A stretch of DNA of 33,904 bases from Dehalococcoidia bacterium (GCA_021296055.1 JAGWBE010000004.1:1-33904), one strand, 5' to 3'; positions 7,679 to 15,266 are shown, counted from the first letter of the stretch. Notes: generated by a model from the letters alone, not told the origin. Translations and numbers: made by a program.

Positions 7679-8536
7679 ATGCGCATCGGGGCGCACGTAT
7701 CGGCGGCGGGCGGCGCGGACAAGACCATCGGGCGCGCGGTGGACATCGGCGCGGAGGCGGTGCAGTTCTTCCCGTCCTCCACGCGCTCGTGGCGCTTCAA
7801 TCCGGTGGACGAGAAGACGGCGGCGGAGTTCAAGGCGCTGGCGGCGGAGCACGCCATCGGCCCGAACGTCTTCCACGCCGTCTACATGGTCAGCCTCCCC
7901 AGCCCTGACCCGAAACTGTCCGCCAACAGCATCCAATCCCTGGTCAACTACATGAACACCGCGGGCGACTTGGGGGTGATGGGGGTCATCTTCCATCTCA
8001 ACAGCCACAAGGGGAGCGGCTTCGAGGCCGTCTTCCGACGCATCGTCGAGAACGCCAATCGCGTCCTCGACAACTCCCCCGCCGACGTGCAGCTCATCAT
8101 CGAGAACAGCGCGGGGATGGGCGACCACATCGGCTCCAAGTTCAGCGAGATAGGGCGCATCATCCGCGCCGTCGACGACCCCCGCGTCCGCGCCTGCCTC
8201 GACACCCAGCACGCCTTCGCCGCGGGCTACGACCTGCGCACGCCCGGCGGCGTGAGCGCCATGCTCGACGAGTTCGACCGCGAGATTGGCCTCGACCTGC
8301 TCGCTGCCGTTCACTGCAACGACTCCAAGCGCGAGCTGGGCTTCGGCGTCGACCGCCACGAGAACATCGGCGAGGGCTTCATGGGCATCGAGGCGTTCGA
8401 ATCGGTGCTCGCCAACCCCGCCTTCAAGGACGTGCCCTTCTACCTCGAGGTCCCGGGCTACGAGGGCGAGGGCCCCGACAAGCCGAACGTAGACAAACTG
8501 AAGGCTATCCGCGCCCAACTCGGCGCCGCGGGATAG
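7679..8536 (+). CDS. nfo: Endonuclease IV (deoxyribonuclease IV)
   Basis: This AP endonuclease cuts DNA 5' of abasic sites in base-excision repair. The 285-residue TIM-barrel protein has the usual family length and the metal-site signatures in order: GAHVSAAGG at the start, LIIENSAGMGDHIGS, CLDTQHAFAAGYD, VHCNDSK and DRHENIGEG. These carry the Glu, Asp and His ligands of the three-metal centre. Start: ATG at 7679 with GGGGAGAG about 10 bases upstream. It heads an operon with the zincin (4-base gap) and the cupin. Confidence 0.94.
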   Translation: MRIGAHVSAAGGADKTIGRAVDIGAEAVQFFPSSTRSWRFNPVDEKTAAEFKALAAEHAIGPNVFHAVYMVSLPSPDPKLSANSIQSLVNYMNTAGDLGVMGVIFHLNSHKGSGFEAVFRRIVENANRVLDNSPADVQLIIENSAGMGDHIGSKFSEIGRIIRAVDDPRVRACLDTQHAFAAGYDLRTPGGVSAMLDEFDREIGLDLLAAVHCNDSKRELGFGVDRHENIGEGFMGIEAFESVLANPAFKDVPFYLEVPGYEGEGPDKPNVDKLKAIRAQLGAAG

Positions 8537-8540
8537 GGCC

Positions 8541-8906
8541 GTGCGCGCCCACGACTTCGAGGCGCTCGTGCGCGACGCCCTTTCCGGGCTCCCCGCCGCC
8601 TTCCTCGACCGCCTAGAGAACGTGGACGTGCTGGTGGAAGAGTGGCCCTCATCCGACCAGCTCAACGGCGCCGGACTGGATGAGGATGACCTCCTGTACG
8701 GCCTTTACGAGGGCGTGCCCCTCACCGAGCGCGAAGGCTACAACCTCGCCTTGCCCGACCGCATCATCATCTTCCAAGGCCCCATTGAGGAGGATTGCGC
8801 CACGGCGGAAGAGGTCGTGGAGCAGGTGTGCGAGACGGTGGTGCACGAGGTGGCGCACTACTTCGGCATCAGCGACGCGCAGCTCGAGGAGTGGGGCGTC
8901 GCGTGA
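8541..8906 (+). CDS. Small zincin-like metallopeptidase family protein (DUF1025-type)
   Basis: This 121-residue protein carries an HExxH zinc motif, VVHEVAHYFGISDAQLEEW, near its C-terminus. It belongs to the small MMP/zincin-like family in which HExxHxFG(L/I)SD is conserved. A segment before the motif (LPDRIIIFQGPIE) also matches that family. No substrate is known and there is no signal peptide, so it is cytoplasmic. Start: GTG at 8541, four bases after the nfo stop; its own stop overlaps the cupin start as GTGA. Confidence 0.82.
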   Translation: MRAHDFEALVRDALSGLPAAFLDRLENVDVLVEEWPSSDQLNGAGLDEDDLLYGLYEGVPLTEREGYNLALPDRIIIFQGPIEEDCATAEEVVEQVCETVVHEVAHYFGISDAQLEEWGVA

Positions 8907-9241
8907 GCGAAGCGTCCGGCGCGCCCTTCTTCCTCGCCCGCAACCTCGGCGGCGCCGTCGAGGCGCCGGAGCAAGGCGTGGCCAGCGCCAAGGTGTACGA
9001 CGGCCCCGGCCTCACGCTGGTCGTCCTCGCGTTTGCGCCTGGCGCGGCGCTGGACGAGCACACGTCGCGCTGGCCCGTCTCGCTCTACGTCTTGGAAGGC
9101 GCAGGGCGCGCCTCCGTCGGGGACGCCGAGGTGGGACTGCTCTCCGGCACATGGCTGCGCGTCGAGCCGCGCGCAGTTCACAGCCTTACGGCGACCTCCT
9201 CGATGAAGGTCGCGCTCATGCTGGTAAAGGCGCCGGAGTAA
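8903..9241 (+). CDS. Small single-domain cupin protein
   Basis: This 112-residue protein has a single cupin beta-barrel. The central part shows the pattern of a cupin motif 1 (PGAALDEHTSRWPVSLYVLEGAG) and motif 2 (WLRVEPRAVHSLTA). A His in each motif could bind metal, but the first motif has only one His rather than the usual two, so metal binding is uncertain. It overlaps the zincin stop by four bases and its 3' end overlaps the convergent MFS gene by 26 bases. Function is unknown; small cupins of this sort may be sensors, isomerases or dioxygenase-like proteins. Confidence 0.72.
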   Translation: MSEASGAPFFLARNLGGAVEAPEQGVASAKVYDGPGLTLVVLAFAPGAALDEHTSRWPVSLYVLEGAGRASVGDAEVGLLSGTWLRVEPRAVHSLTATSSMKVALMLVKAPE

Positions 9242-10505
9242 GGGCCGCATGGCGCGGCGGCTTGGCGAAGCGCATCAGCGCCGCGCACGCGGCCCACGCC
9301 GCCGCCAGGATTCCGATGCCGATAGCGTAGTCCCCCGTCCAGTCATACGCCTTCGCCATAATGTACGGCCCCGTCGAGCCGCCGATGGCCGTTATCGGCA
9401 TGACCACCGCCATGATTGCGCCGACGTGCTCGCGCCCGAAGTAGGTCGGCCACGACAGCGGATTCAGCACCACGATGCCTCCGACCGCGAACCCCGTCCC
9501 CGCCGCCAGTACGAACAGCAGCGGCGTAAACCCGCCTACAACGAGGAAGAGTGATGTAACTACCGTCGCGTAGACGCCCAGCAGCATCACCGCCGTCCGC
9601 ACGTGGGTGCGCTGCGCCACCCACCCCCAGCCGAATCGTGCGGTGACCGACATCGCGCCGTAGAGCGTGAGCGCGCCCGCCGCCGCCTCGCTCCCCAATC
9701 CGCGATCGGTCAGCATCGGCACGAGGTTCGTCGGCAGGCCCAGGATGGAGACGCTGGCCATCGTCATCGCCCCCGCCATCAGCCACGTCGTAGGCGTGCG
9801 GAGCGCCTGGCGCGCGGTGAAGCTGCGCTCTTGCGACGCGCGCGAAGCCGCCCCGTCCGCGTCCGCGCCTTCGTCGCCGTCCGGCAGCAGGCCCACGTCC
9901 TCCGGCTGGCGGCGCATCAGCAACGCCAAGGGCACGGTGATGATGACGGTCGCGACCCCCAACACGATCCACGTATCGCGCCAGCCCGCCGCCCCGATGA
10001 GCGCCGTGACCGCCAGCGGCATCACCAGCGCCGCCGCGCCGGTGCCCATCGTGGACAGCGACAACGCCCGCGCGCGGCGGCGGATGAACCACTTGGAAAC
10101 GATGGCGTTGGAGACGATGTACGCCTGCCCAGGCCCCGCAATTCCCCCGACCACGCCGAACCACAGCATGAACTCGATCGGCTCACGCACGAAGGCCGCC
10201 ATCCCCGCCGACACCCCGCCCAACACGCCGCCCGCAACCATCAGCGCCATGCCCCCGTAGCGGCGGTCCATATAGCGCCCCAGCAGCAGCGTGCCGGCGG
10301 TGGCGATCCACGAGCGGACGGTCATAGCGCCGAACACGTCCGCTCGGCTCCAATCGGCCAGCTCGTCCAGCATCGGCACGACGAGCACGCTGAGCGACCA
10401 CAGCTGAACGCCGGTCGATATCAGATTGGCGAAGAAGGCCGCGGCGACGATCGCCCACCCGTAGAAGAAAGGCGTCCTGACGTACCAGGCGAGTTGGCCG
10501 GTCAA
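9216..10505 (-). CDS. Major facilitator superfamily transporter (oxalate/monocarboxylate-type)
   Basis: This 429-residue, 12-helix MFS carrier begins with the segment PFFYGWAIVAAAFFANLIS, typical of the OFA/monocarboxylate branch. Helix-linking motifs include LGRYMDRRYGG after helix 2 and RRRARALSLSTMGTGAA in the first half. A polar loop around residues 205-230 (LLPDGDEGADADG) separates the two six-helix bundles. The start is a TTG at 10505, with no ATG or GTG that preserves helix 1. It lies 27 bases after the leucine dehydrogenase gene on the same strand and may be cotranscribed, which would suit uptake of an organic acid or amino-acid derivative. The substrate is not determined. Confidence 0.85.
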   Translation of the reverse strand: MTGQLAWYVRTPFFYGWAIVAAAFFANLISTGVQLWSLSVLVVPMLDELADWSRADVFGAMTVRSWIATAGTLLLGRYMDRRYGGMALMVAGGVLGGVSAGMAAFVREPIEFMLWFGVVGGIAGPGQAYIVSNAIVSKWFIRRRARALSLSTMGTGAAALVMPLAVTALIGAAGWRDTWIVLGVATVIITVPLALLMRRQPEDVGLLPDGDEGADADGAASRASQERSFTARQALRTPTTWLMAGAMTMASVSILGLPTNLVPMLTDRGLGSEAAAGALTLYGAMSVTARFGWGWVAQRTHVRTAVMLLGVYATVVTSLFLVVGGFTPLLFVLAAGTGFAVGGIVVLNPLSWPTYFGREHVGAIMAVVMPITAIGGSTGPYIMAKAYDWTGDYAIGIGILAAAWAACAALMRFAKPPRHAALTPAPLPA

Positions 10506-10532
10506 GCGGGCCTTGGTCCCGCGGGCGGCGGG

Positions 10533-11588
10533 CTAGGCCCGCGCCGCGCGCGCGGCGGCCAGGCGCTCCTCGGCGATAAGGTCGGCGGCGGCGGCGGTCG
10601 TGACGCCGCGCTCCTCCGCCATCGCGAACACCCGCTCCAGCGTGTCGTATATCTGCGCCGTCTTGGCGCGCGCCGCCCCCTGGTCGTACTCGCGTCCCAC
10701 TTCGAACGAGACGTTGATGACGCCCCCCGCGTTCACGATGTAGTCCGGCGCGTACAGGATGCCCCGCTCCCGCAGGCGCTCGGCGTCCTCCGGCGCCAGC
10801 AGCTGGTTGTTGGCCGCGCCGCAGATAACCTCGCAGCGCAGCGCGGGGATCGAGCGCTCGTTCAGCACGCCTCCCAGCGCGCACGGCGCGAGGATGTCGC
10901 ACTCCTGCGCCAGTATCTCGTCCACGCCCGCGACTGCCGCGCCGCGCGCCGCCGCGCGCTCCACTTTCGCGGGATCGACGTCGGCCGCGACGAGGCGCGC
11001 TCCCGCTCCGAGCAGATGCTCGGCCAGCGACGAGGCCACGTTGCCGAAACCCTGGAGCGCGACCGTCCGCCCCGCCAGGTCATCGCTGCCCCAGCGCGCC
11101 TTGGCGGCGGCGCGCATCGCCTCGTAGAGGCCGTAGCCCGTCATCGTGGACGGATTCCCGCTGCCCCCGCTCTCCACCGGCAACCCCACTACGTGGCGCG
11201 TCTCCCGCGCTGACCATGCAAGGTCGTAGGGCGTGGAGCCTACGTCCTCCGTCGTTACGTAGCGCCCGCCGAGCGACTCCACGAACCGCCCGTAGGAGCG
11301 GAACATCGCCTCCGTCTTGTCCGCGCGGGGGTCGGCCATAATCAGCGCCTTGCCCCCGCCGAAGTCGAGGCCCGCCGCCGCCGACTTGTAGGTCATCGCC
11401 TGGGACAGCCGCAGCACGTCGAACAGCGCGTCCTCCTCCGTCGGATGCGGCCAGACGCGTGTGCCGCCCAGCGAGGGGCCGAGCGTGGTGTCGTGGATGG
11501 CGATGAAGGCGCGCAGCCCCGCGCCCGGGTCTGTCCACACCGCCAACTGCTCGTGGCCGTTGGCTTCCATGAAGTCGAGTATTTGCAT
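10533..11588 (-). CDS. Leucine dehydrogenase (Glu/Leu/Phe/Val dehydrogenase family)
   Basis: This NAD+-dependent enzyme oxidatively deaminates branched-chain amino acids to 2-oxoacids and ammonia, or runs in reverse. The 351-residue product has the two catalytic lysines of the leucine dehydrogenase group at Lys68 (MTYKSA) and Lys80 (GGGKAL), and an NAD-binding Rossmann motif GFGNVASS at about 180-187. Its length and the short N-terminus fit leucine or valine dehydrogenase rather than the longer glutamate dehydrogenases. Start: ATG at 11588 with an AAGGG site about 10 bases upstream. It has its own promoter candidate and precedes the MFS carrier. Confidence 0.9.
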   Translation of the reverse strand: MQILDFMEANGHEQLAVWTDPGAGLRAFIAIHDTTLGPSLGGTRVWPHPTEEDALFDVLRLSQAMTYKSAAAGLDFGGGKALIMADPRADKTEAMFRSYGRFVESLGGRYVTTEDVGSTPYDLAWSARETRHVVGLPVESGGSGNPSTMTGYGLYEAMRAAAKARWGSDDLAGRTVALQGFGNVASSLAEHLLGAGARLVAADVDPAKVERAAARGAAVAGVDEILAQECDILAPCALGGVLNERSIPALRCEVICGAANNQLLAPEDAERLRERGILYAPDYIVNAGGVINVSFEVGREYDQGAARAKTAQIYDTLERVFAMAEERGVTTAAAADLIAEERLAAARAARA

Positions 11589-11624
11589 CGGACCGCCCTT
11601 CCGCTATGCCGCGTGCTGCCGCCG

Positions 11625-11653
11625 ATGCTATCGGCGCGCGGCGGGCGAGGCAA
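11625..11653 (-). promoter_or_regulatory. Sigma70-type promoter for leucine dehydrogenase
   Basis: On the minus strand TTGCCT (11653-11648) and TAGCAT (11630-11625) are separated by 17 bases. Each matches four of six consensus bases. Transcription would start about 30 bases before the ATG at 11588. Confidence 0.45.
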
Positions 11654-11663
11654 CCGCATGCCG

Positions 11664-12674
11664 CTAGGCCGCCGCCTCTTCCACCCGCTGCTCCGCCAAG
11701 CGCCGCCGCCTCTCCCTCAGCGCCGCCAGGGAGCCGACGCCCTCGCGCGGCAGCACGACGCCGGCAATGACTATGGGCGGCAGGAAGAGGATCAGGTGCA
11801 GCACGATCGCGTAGGCCAACGCCGTGTCCTGCGGCACGTCCCACAAGCGCAACAACTGGATCACCGCGAACTCGAACGCGCCGACGGCGCCGGGCAGGCC
11901 CGGCGTGGCGGTGGCGAAGAAGACGGCGCCCAACACCACTAGCATGAACTGGAACAATGACAACTCGATGCCCATGCTCTGCCCTAGTAGGAACCCTGCC
12001 GGCGCGAGCGCCAGCCAGTAGGTGGCGGTCAGCCCGAACGTGACTGCAAGGCGGGGCCTATCTGCCCACAGCTTCGAGATGGCCTCCTCGAAGGACGCCA
12101 CGCCCGGCAGCCTCGCCAGCATAGGGACGCGGCGCACGATGAAGCGCAGGTTGAGCAGGCCGATCAGCATCGCGAAGGCGAAGACGCTGACGAAGGCCAC
12201 CGGACGCGCCAGATCGGTGAGCTCCCGCGCGCTCAGGATGCCCACACCGATGAAGAGGAGCGTGAAGGTGAGGTCGAGCGCCCGCGTCATGATGATCGTG
12301 GCCAACACCGCGCCCACCGCCACCTTGTCCCGCAGCGCCAAGATGGCCAGACTCACCACCTCGCCGCCCATCCGCACCGGCGACAGGTTGTTCACGCCCA
12401 GAGCGGCGTTCTCCACCTGGAACAGGCGGAATGTGGCGACGGGAACGTGCGCGAACGTGACCCGCCAACGCCACGCGCGCACCCACGCCGACGCAAGCAC
12501 CACCGCCACCGCAGCCGCGACGGCCGAGACCGGCACGCTGCGCAGCGCCTCGGCCACGCCGCCCCAATCGACGCCGCGAATGGCCAAGTAGCCCAGTCCC
12601 AGCCCGACCACCAAGCCAAGCAAGGCGATGGAAGCCTGACCGAGGGCGCGGGGCGCTTTGGACGGGATGGCCAT
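11664..12674 (-). CDS. Flippase-like membrane protein (lysylphosphatidylglycerol synthase TM region / UPF0104 family)
   Basis: This 336-residue protein has about eight transmembrane helices and matches the family of membrane regions seen in lysylphosphatidylglycerol synthase (MprF) and AglD. Conserved landmarks are RAWRWRV after helix 2, NNLSPVRMGGEV near residue 95, and the C-terminal TPGLPGAVGAFEFAV. There is no aminoacyl-transferase domain, so it is the stand-alone flippase-like form, possibly moving a lipid or lipid-linked sugar. The basic C-terminal tail is cytoplasmic. Start: ATG at 12674. The 168 bases between this start and the next gene show no other feature I can support. Confidence 0.82.
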   Translation of the reverse strand: MAIPSKAPRALGQASIALLGLVVGLGLGYLAIRGVDWGGVAEALRSVPVSAVAAAVAVVLASAWVRAWRWRVTFAHVPVATFRLFQVENAALGVNNLSPVRMGGEVVSLAILALRDKVAVGAVLATIIMTRALDLTFTLLFIGVGILSARELTDLARPVAFVSVFAFAMLIGLLNLRFIVRRVPMLARLPGVASFEEAISKLWADRPRLAVTFGLTATYWLALAPAGFLLGQSMGIELSLFQFMLVVLGAVFFATATPGLPGAVGAFEFAVIQLLRLWDVPQDTALAYAIVLHLILFLPPIVIAGVVLPREGVGSLAALRERRRRLAEQRVEEAAA

Positions 12675-12842
12675 AACGTCAGCGGGGCGGGCCGCTAGTG
12701 TCGCCCCCCGCCCTTGCGCTTACAAGGACTTTGACTTGCGCGGCGCTGCCTCGCCCCGTCTACGCCAAACGACGGCCGGAAGGGAAGCAAAGCCGCCCAC
12801 AGGGATCAGGAGAGGGAGCGGCGAAGGGCGGAGGACAGGCGG

Positions 12843-13403
12843 CTAGGTCTTGGAGCCGCCCTCGATGTCCTCGAGCCCGGGCAGATCCTTGATGAAGTCG
12901 GAGAAGGCGGACATAGAGCGCATCTCCTCCTCGGTGACGGCGCGCGTCCCTTGCGCGCCGCGCCCTTGAGCGACCTCGTTGCCGATGCCCTCCCCACTCT
13001 CCTTGTCCATCATGATGCCCGCCTTGTCCAGAACGCCGTCCTCCACGTAGATGGCGACGCGGGAGCGGACAGCAATGGCGATGGCGTCGCTCGGGCGGCA
13101 GTCCACCTCCACCTTCCCCTCCTCGCGCGCGATGACCAGCTTGGCGAAGAAGGTGTCGTTCATCAGGTCGGAGACAACCACGTGGTCGACTTGCCCGCCC
13201 ATGCTGGTGATGACGTTGCCGAGCAGGTCGTGGGTGAGGGGGCGTGGGACGCTGACGTCCTGGAGCTTGACGGCGATGGCGTCGGCCTCCGGCGAGCCGA
13301 TCCAGATGGGAAGGTAGCGCTCGGCGTCCTTCTCCTTCAGGATCACCACCCGCTGGTAGTTCATGAGGCTCACGCGGATGCTGTCGATCTCCATCGCCAA
13401 CAT
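12843..13403 (-). CDS. Bifunctional nuclease family protein (DUF151/BFN)
   Basis: This 186-residue cytoplasmic protein belongs to the bifunctional nuclease (BFN) family. The N-terminal segment reads VVILKEKDAERYLPIWIGSPEADAIA, and the family hallmark CRPSDAIAIAVR is near residues 102-113. Residues after about 135 form a variable acidic/Gly-rich tail. Plant members have been reported to have RNase and DNase activity; the bacterial role is not settled. Two in-frame ATGs lie nine bases apart; the first (13403) has GGAGAGAGG at good spacing and is preferred. The gene has the clearest sigma70 promoter in the window. Confidence 0.88.
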   Translation of the reverse strand: MLAMEIDSIRVSLMNYQRVVILKEKDAERYLPIWIGSPEADAIAVKLQDVSVPRPLTHDLLGNVITSMGGQVDHVVVSDLMNDTFFAKLVIAREEGKVEVDCRPSDAIAIAVRSRVAIYVEDGVLDKAGIMMDKESGEGIGNEVAQGRGAQGTRAVTEEEMRSMSAFSDFIKDLPGLEDIEGGSKT

Positions 13404-13461
13404 ATCGGCCCTCTCTCCGCGCCTCGCTCATCGCACGCCGGAGGCGCTGGCTGGAGCAGCC

Positions 13462-13490
13462 ATTCTAGGCGCGCCGCCCCCGACGGTCAA
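13462..13490 (-). promoter_or_regulatory. Sigma70-type promoter for the bifunctional-nuclease-family gene
   Basis: On the minus strand TTGACC (13490-13485), a 17-base spacer, then TAGAAT (13467-13462). Both hexamers match five of six consensus bases. The predicted leader is about 50 bases and ends with a purine-rich ribosome site. Confidence 0.75.
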
Positions 13491-13589
13491 TCGGCCACGC
13501 CTGCGCATGACGCACGCGCCGTTGGGAGACGGGCGCCGCGTCCCCCGTAAGACGCTCAACGCAGCAGCGGGGCGGGCGCCCCGCGCCCA

Positions 13590-14519
13590 CTATCCCCCGA
13601 ACCGGGGAGGGCGGCGCTCCAGAAAGGCGCGAACCCCCTCGTGGAAGTCGGCGGAGTTGGCCGCCTCGCGCGGCAGGGCGCGGTTGGCGGGGGGCGCGGC
13701 GTCAGGCGCGCCGTAGCGCAACAGATCGCGCAGCACCTGCTTGTGGATGCGGTGCGAGTTGGGAGAGAGGCGCGCTGCGTCCGCGGCAAGCGCCTCCGCG
13801 TAGGCCGGCGCCTCATCGTCGGGCATGAGCATGTCGGCAAGCCCCCATGCGGCGGCCTCGGCGCCGCCGACGGCGCGGGCACCCAACAGCAAGTAGGCCG
13901 CGCGCCCCCATCCCGCAAGCCCGACGATGCGGGAGACGAACGTATGGCCGATTGCGAGGCCCATCCGCGCGGCGGGCAGAGCGAAAGACGCCGATTCCCC
14001 GGCGATGCGCAGGTCGGCGCTCAGCGCCAACTCGAAACCGCCGCCGATGCAGTGCCCCTTGACTAGCGCGATAGTCGGCTTGGCCATGCCCGCCAACGCG
14101 CCGCAAGCGTCCTCCAGCGCCTCCGCGTAGGCGCGCGCCTTCTCCGGTGTGCCGCGCGTCTGCTCGAACTCCGTCACATCCGCTCCGGCGGAGAACGCCT
14201 TGTCTCCTGCGCCCCGCACGATGACGGCGCGGACGGCCGGGTCGGCGTCCAATTCGCGGAAGACCAGCGCCAAGCGTCGCCACATCGCCAGCGAGATGGC
14301 GTTCCGGCGCTCCGGACGGTTGAGCACGACCCATCCGATCGCCCCGGCGCGCTCCGCCAGCACGTCGCCGGACGCGGCGTCCGTCTCTACGCGCGCCCGC
14401 GCTTGGCGGGCGGCGGCGAGCTCCTGCGGATTGAAGGGGGTGAAGCACGCCTCGCACAGGTAGAATGTCTGGTTGTAGTTGAGGTCGCCCCCGCACAGAG
14501 GACAAGCGCCGTCGTCCAT
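13590..14519 (-). CDS. Enoyl-CoA hydratase/isomerase (crotonase) family protein with N-terminal zinc ribbon
   Basis: This 309-residue protein has two parts. Residues 1-30 form a zinc ribbon with CPLC (6-9) and CEAC (22-25). The rest is a crotonase fold with both oxyanion-hole segments (FSAGADVTEF and KGHCIGGGFEL). The Glu of GGGFEL, equivalent to Glu144 of rat hydratase, is kept. The position equivalent to Glu164, normally in a P-E pair, reads FALPAARMG, so that second acid is an Ala. The reaction may therefore be isomerase-, decarboxylase- or hydrolase-like rather than a standard hydration. A GTG at 14534 is in frame, but the ATG at 14519 lies six bases from a -10 box and starts directly at the ribbon, so I prefer it. 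Confidence 0.85.
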   Translation of the reverse strand: MDDGACPLCGGDLNYNQTFYLCEACFTPFNPQELAAARQARARVETDAASGDVLAERAGAIGWVVLNRPERRNAISLAMWRRLALVFRELDADPAVRAVIVRGAGDKAFSAGADVTEFEQTRGTPEKARAYAEALEDACGALAGMAKPTIALVKGHCIGGGFELALSADLRIAGESASFALPAARMGLAIGHTFVSRIVGLAGWGRAAYLLLGARAVGGAEAAAWGLADMLMPDDEAPAYAEALAADAARLSPNSHRIHKQVLRDLLRYGAPDAAPPANRALPREAANSADFHEGVRAFLERRPPRFGG

Positions 14520-14525
14520 GCGGCG

Positions 14526-14533
14526 ACTATACA
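14526..14533. promoter_or_regulatory. Overlapping divergent -10 boxes between the crotonase and selenoprotein genes
   Basis: ACTATACA reads as TATAGT on the minus strand (14531-14526), six bases from the crotonase ATG. On the plus strand it reads TATACA (14528-14533), about 33 bases before the dsbA-like ATG. The two boxes share four bases, so the two genes would compete for RNA polymerase. No strong -35 is seen on either side. Confidence 0.4.
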
Positions 14534-14566
14534 CTGGGCGCCGACCTAGGCCGGAAGGAGCGCGCG

Positions 14567-15244
14567 ATGCCGGAAGGAACCGCCATCCCTGTCGTCAAGT
14601 GGTACGACTTCGTCTGACCGTGGTGCTACATCGGCCTGGCCAGGCTGAAGGCACTCGGTGAGGAGTACCCGCTCGAAGTGACGCACAAGGCGTTCCTGCT
14701 GCGTCCGAACACGCCGCAGGAGGGCGCGCCCCGCCCCCTGAGGCCCGGCGAGCGCCCAGGCAAGCTGGCGCCCCACCTGAAGGAGGTGGCGCTCAGCGCA
14801 GGTCTCGACAAGATGCGCCGCCCCGAGCGCACGTCCAACTCGATGCGCGCGCTCCAAACGGCCAAGCACGCCGAGCGGCAAGGGGCACTGGAACGGGTGG
14901 TGGACGGCTTCTATCGCGCCTACTGGGAAGAGAGCGAGGATATCGGCGCGCTCCCCGTGGTGCGCCGCGTGGCGGAGGAGGCGGGCTTGGCGTGGGCGCC
15001 GCTGGAAGCCGCGTTGGAGGCGTCCACCCACGCGGGAGAGGTGCTGCGCGACTACGAGCAGGCCCACGGCGTAGGCTTCACCGCCGTGCCCGCCTTCGTC
15101 TTCGGCGACGCGGGATTCACAGGAGCGCAGCCGATGGAGGTCTTCCGCCGCGCGGCGGAGAAGGCCGCCGAGGCGCTTCGCGCCGACCCCCGCGCCTTCG
15201 ATCGCCAGCGCGAGGCGTTCGCCGCAAGGCCGGAGACCGCCTGA
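14567..15244 (+). CDS. DsbA/FrnE-family thiol oxidoreductase, predicted selenoprotein (UGA at codon 17)
   Basis: Read through the in-frame TGA at 14615-14617, this frame gives a 225-residue protein starting MPEGTAIPVVKWYDFV, then the UGA, then PWCYIGLARLKALG. The family signature at this place is CPWCYIG, so UGA replaces exactly the first, nucleophilic Cys of the CxxC site and gives Sec17-Pro-Trp-Cys20. The rest is a normal DsbA/FrnE (PF01323-type) protein with a helical insert and the cis-Pro loop TAVPAFVFG (Pro175), followed by GAQPMEVF. Upstream and downstream parts share one frame, the ATG has a strong GGAAGGAG site, and a SECIS-like hairpin follows the UGA. Nearby genes, including secD and this gene itself, end in TGA, so UGA is not generally reassigned. 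Expected role: cytoplasmic thiol/disulfide redox chemistry, as there is no signal peptide. Alternatives are a point mutation or base error of TGC/TGT to TGA. Confidence 0.8.
14615..14655 (+). promoter_or_regulatory. UGA codon and putative bacterial SECIS hairpin
   Basis: The UGA (14615-14617) is followed by an upper stem of seven pairs, TCGGCCT (14631-14637) with AGGCTGA (14642-14648), including one G-U pair. It closes a GGCC tetraloop (14638-14641). A lower stem pairs GTGC (14623-14626) with GCAC (14651-14654), plus a possible G-U pair outside it, across a 4/2 internal loop. The loop begins with G and lies 20 bases after the UGA, as bacterial SECIS elements require. Confidence 0.68.
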
Positions 15245-15266
15245 GGCGTGGCGCTCAGGCCACGCC
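15245..15266. terminator. Hairpin between convergent genes (terminator-like)
   Basis: GGCGTGGC (15245-15252) and GCCACGCC (15259-15266) form a perfect eight-pair stem with a six-base loop, directly after the selenoprotein stop and spanning the stop of the convergent M20 gene. There is no U tract, so termination is inferred from position and stability. Confidence 0.45.

Noticed and set aside
5645..8536. Very long plus-strand open frame that could be called one 963-residue protein
   Set aside because: Only its last 285 codons (from 7679) code for a real protein, endonuclease IV. The upstream part is an Arg/His/Pro-rich shadow of the minus-strand FAD and comEA-like genes, as expected at high GC.
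10528..10542. GCGGGC-TAG-GCCCGC hairpin at the end of leucine dehydrogenase as a terminator
   Set aside because: It is short with a three-base loop, lies over the stop codon, and a same-strand gene starts 27 bases later, so it is probably chance in a GC-rich sequence.
14615..14617. TGA as evidence that UGA codes for Trp in this genome or that the dsbA-like gene is a pseudogene
   Set aside because: secD, the cupin-zincin pair and the dsbA-like gene itself use TGA as a stop, and the affected residue is the catalytic Cys rather than a Trp. Only this one stop interrupts an otherwise well-kept protein, so Sec insertion is the better reading.
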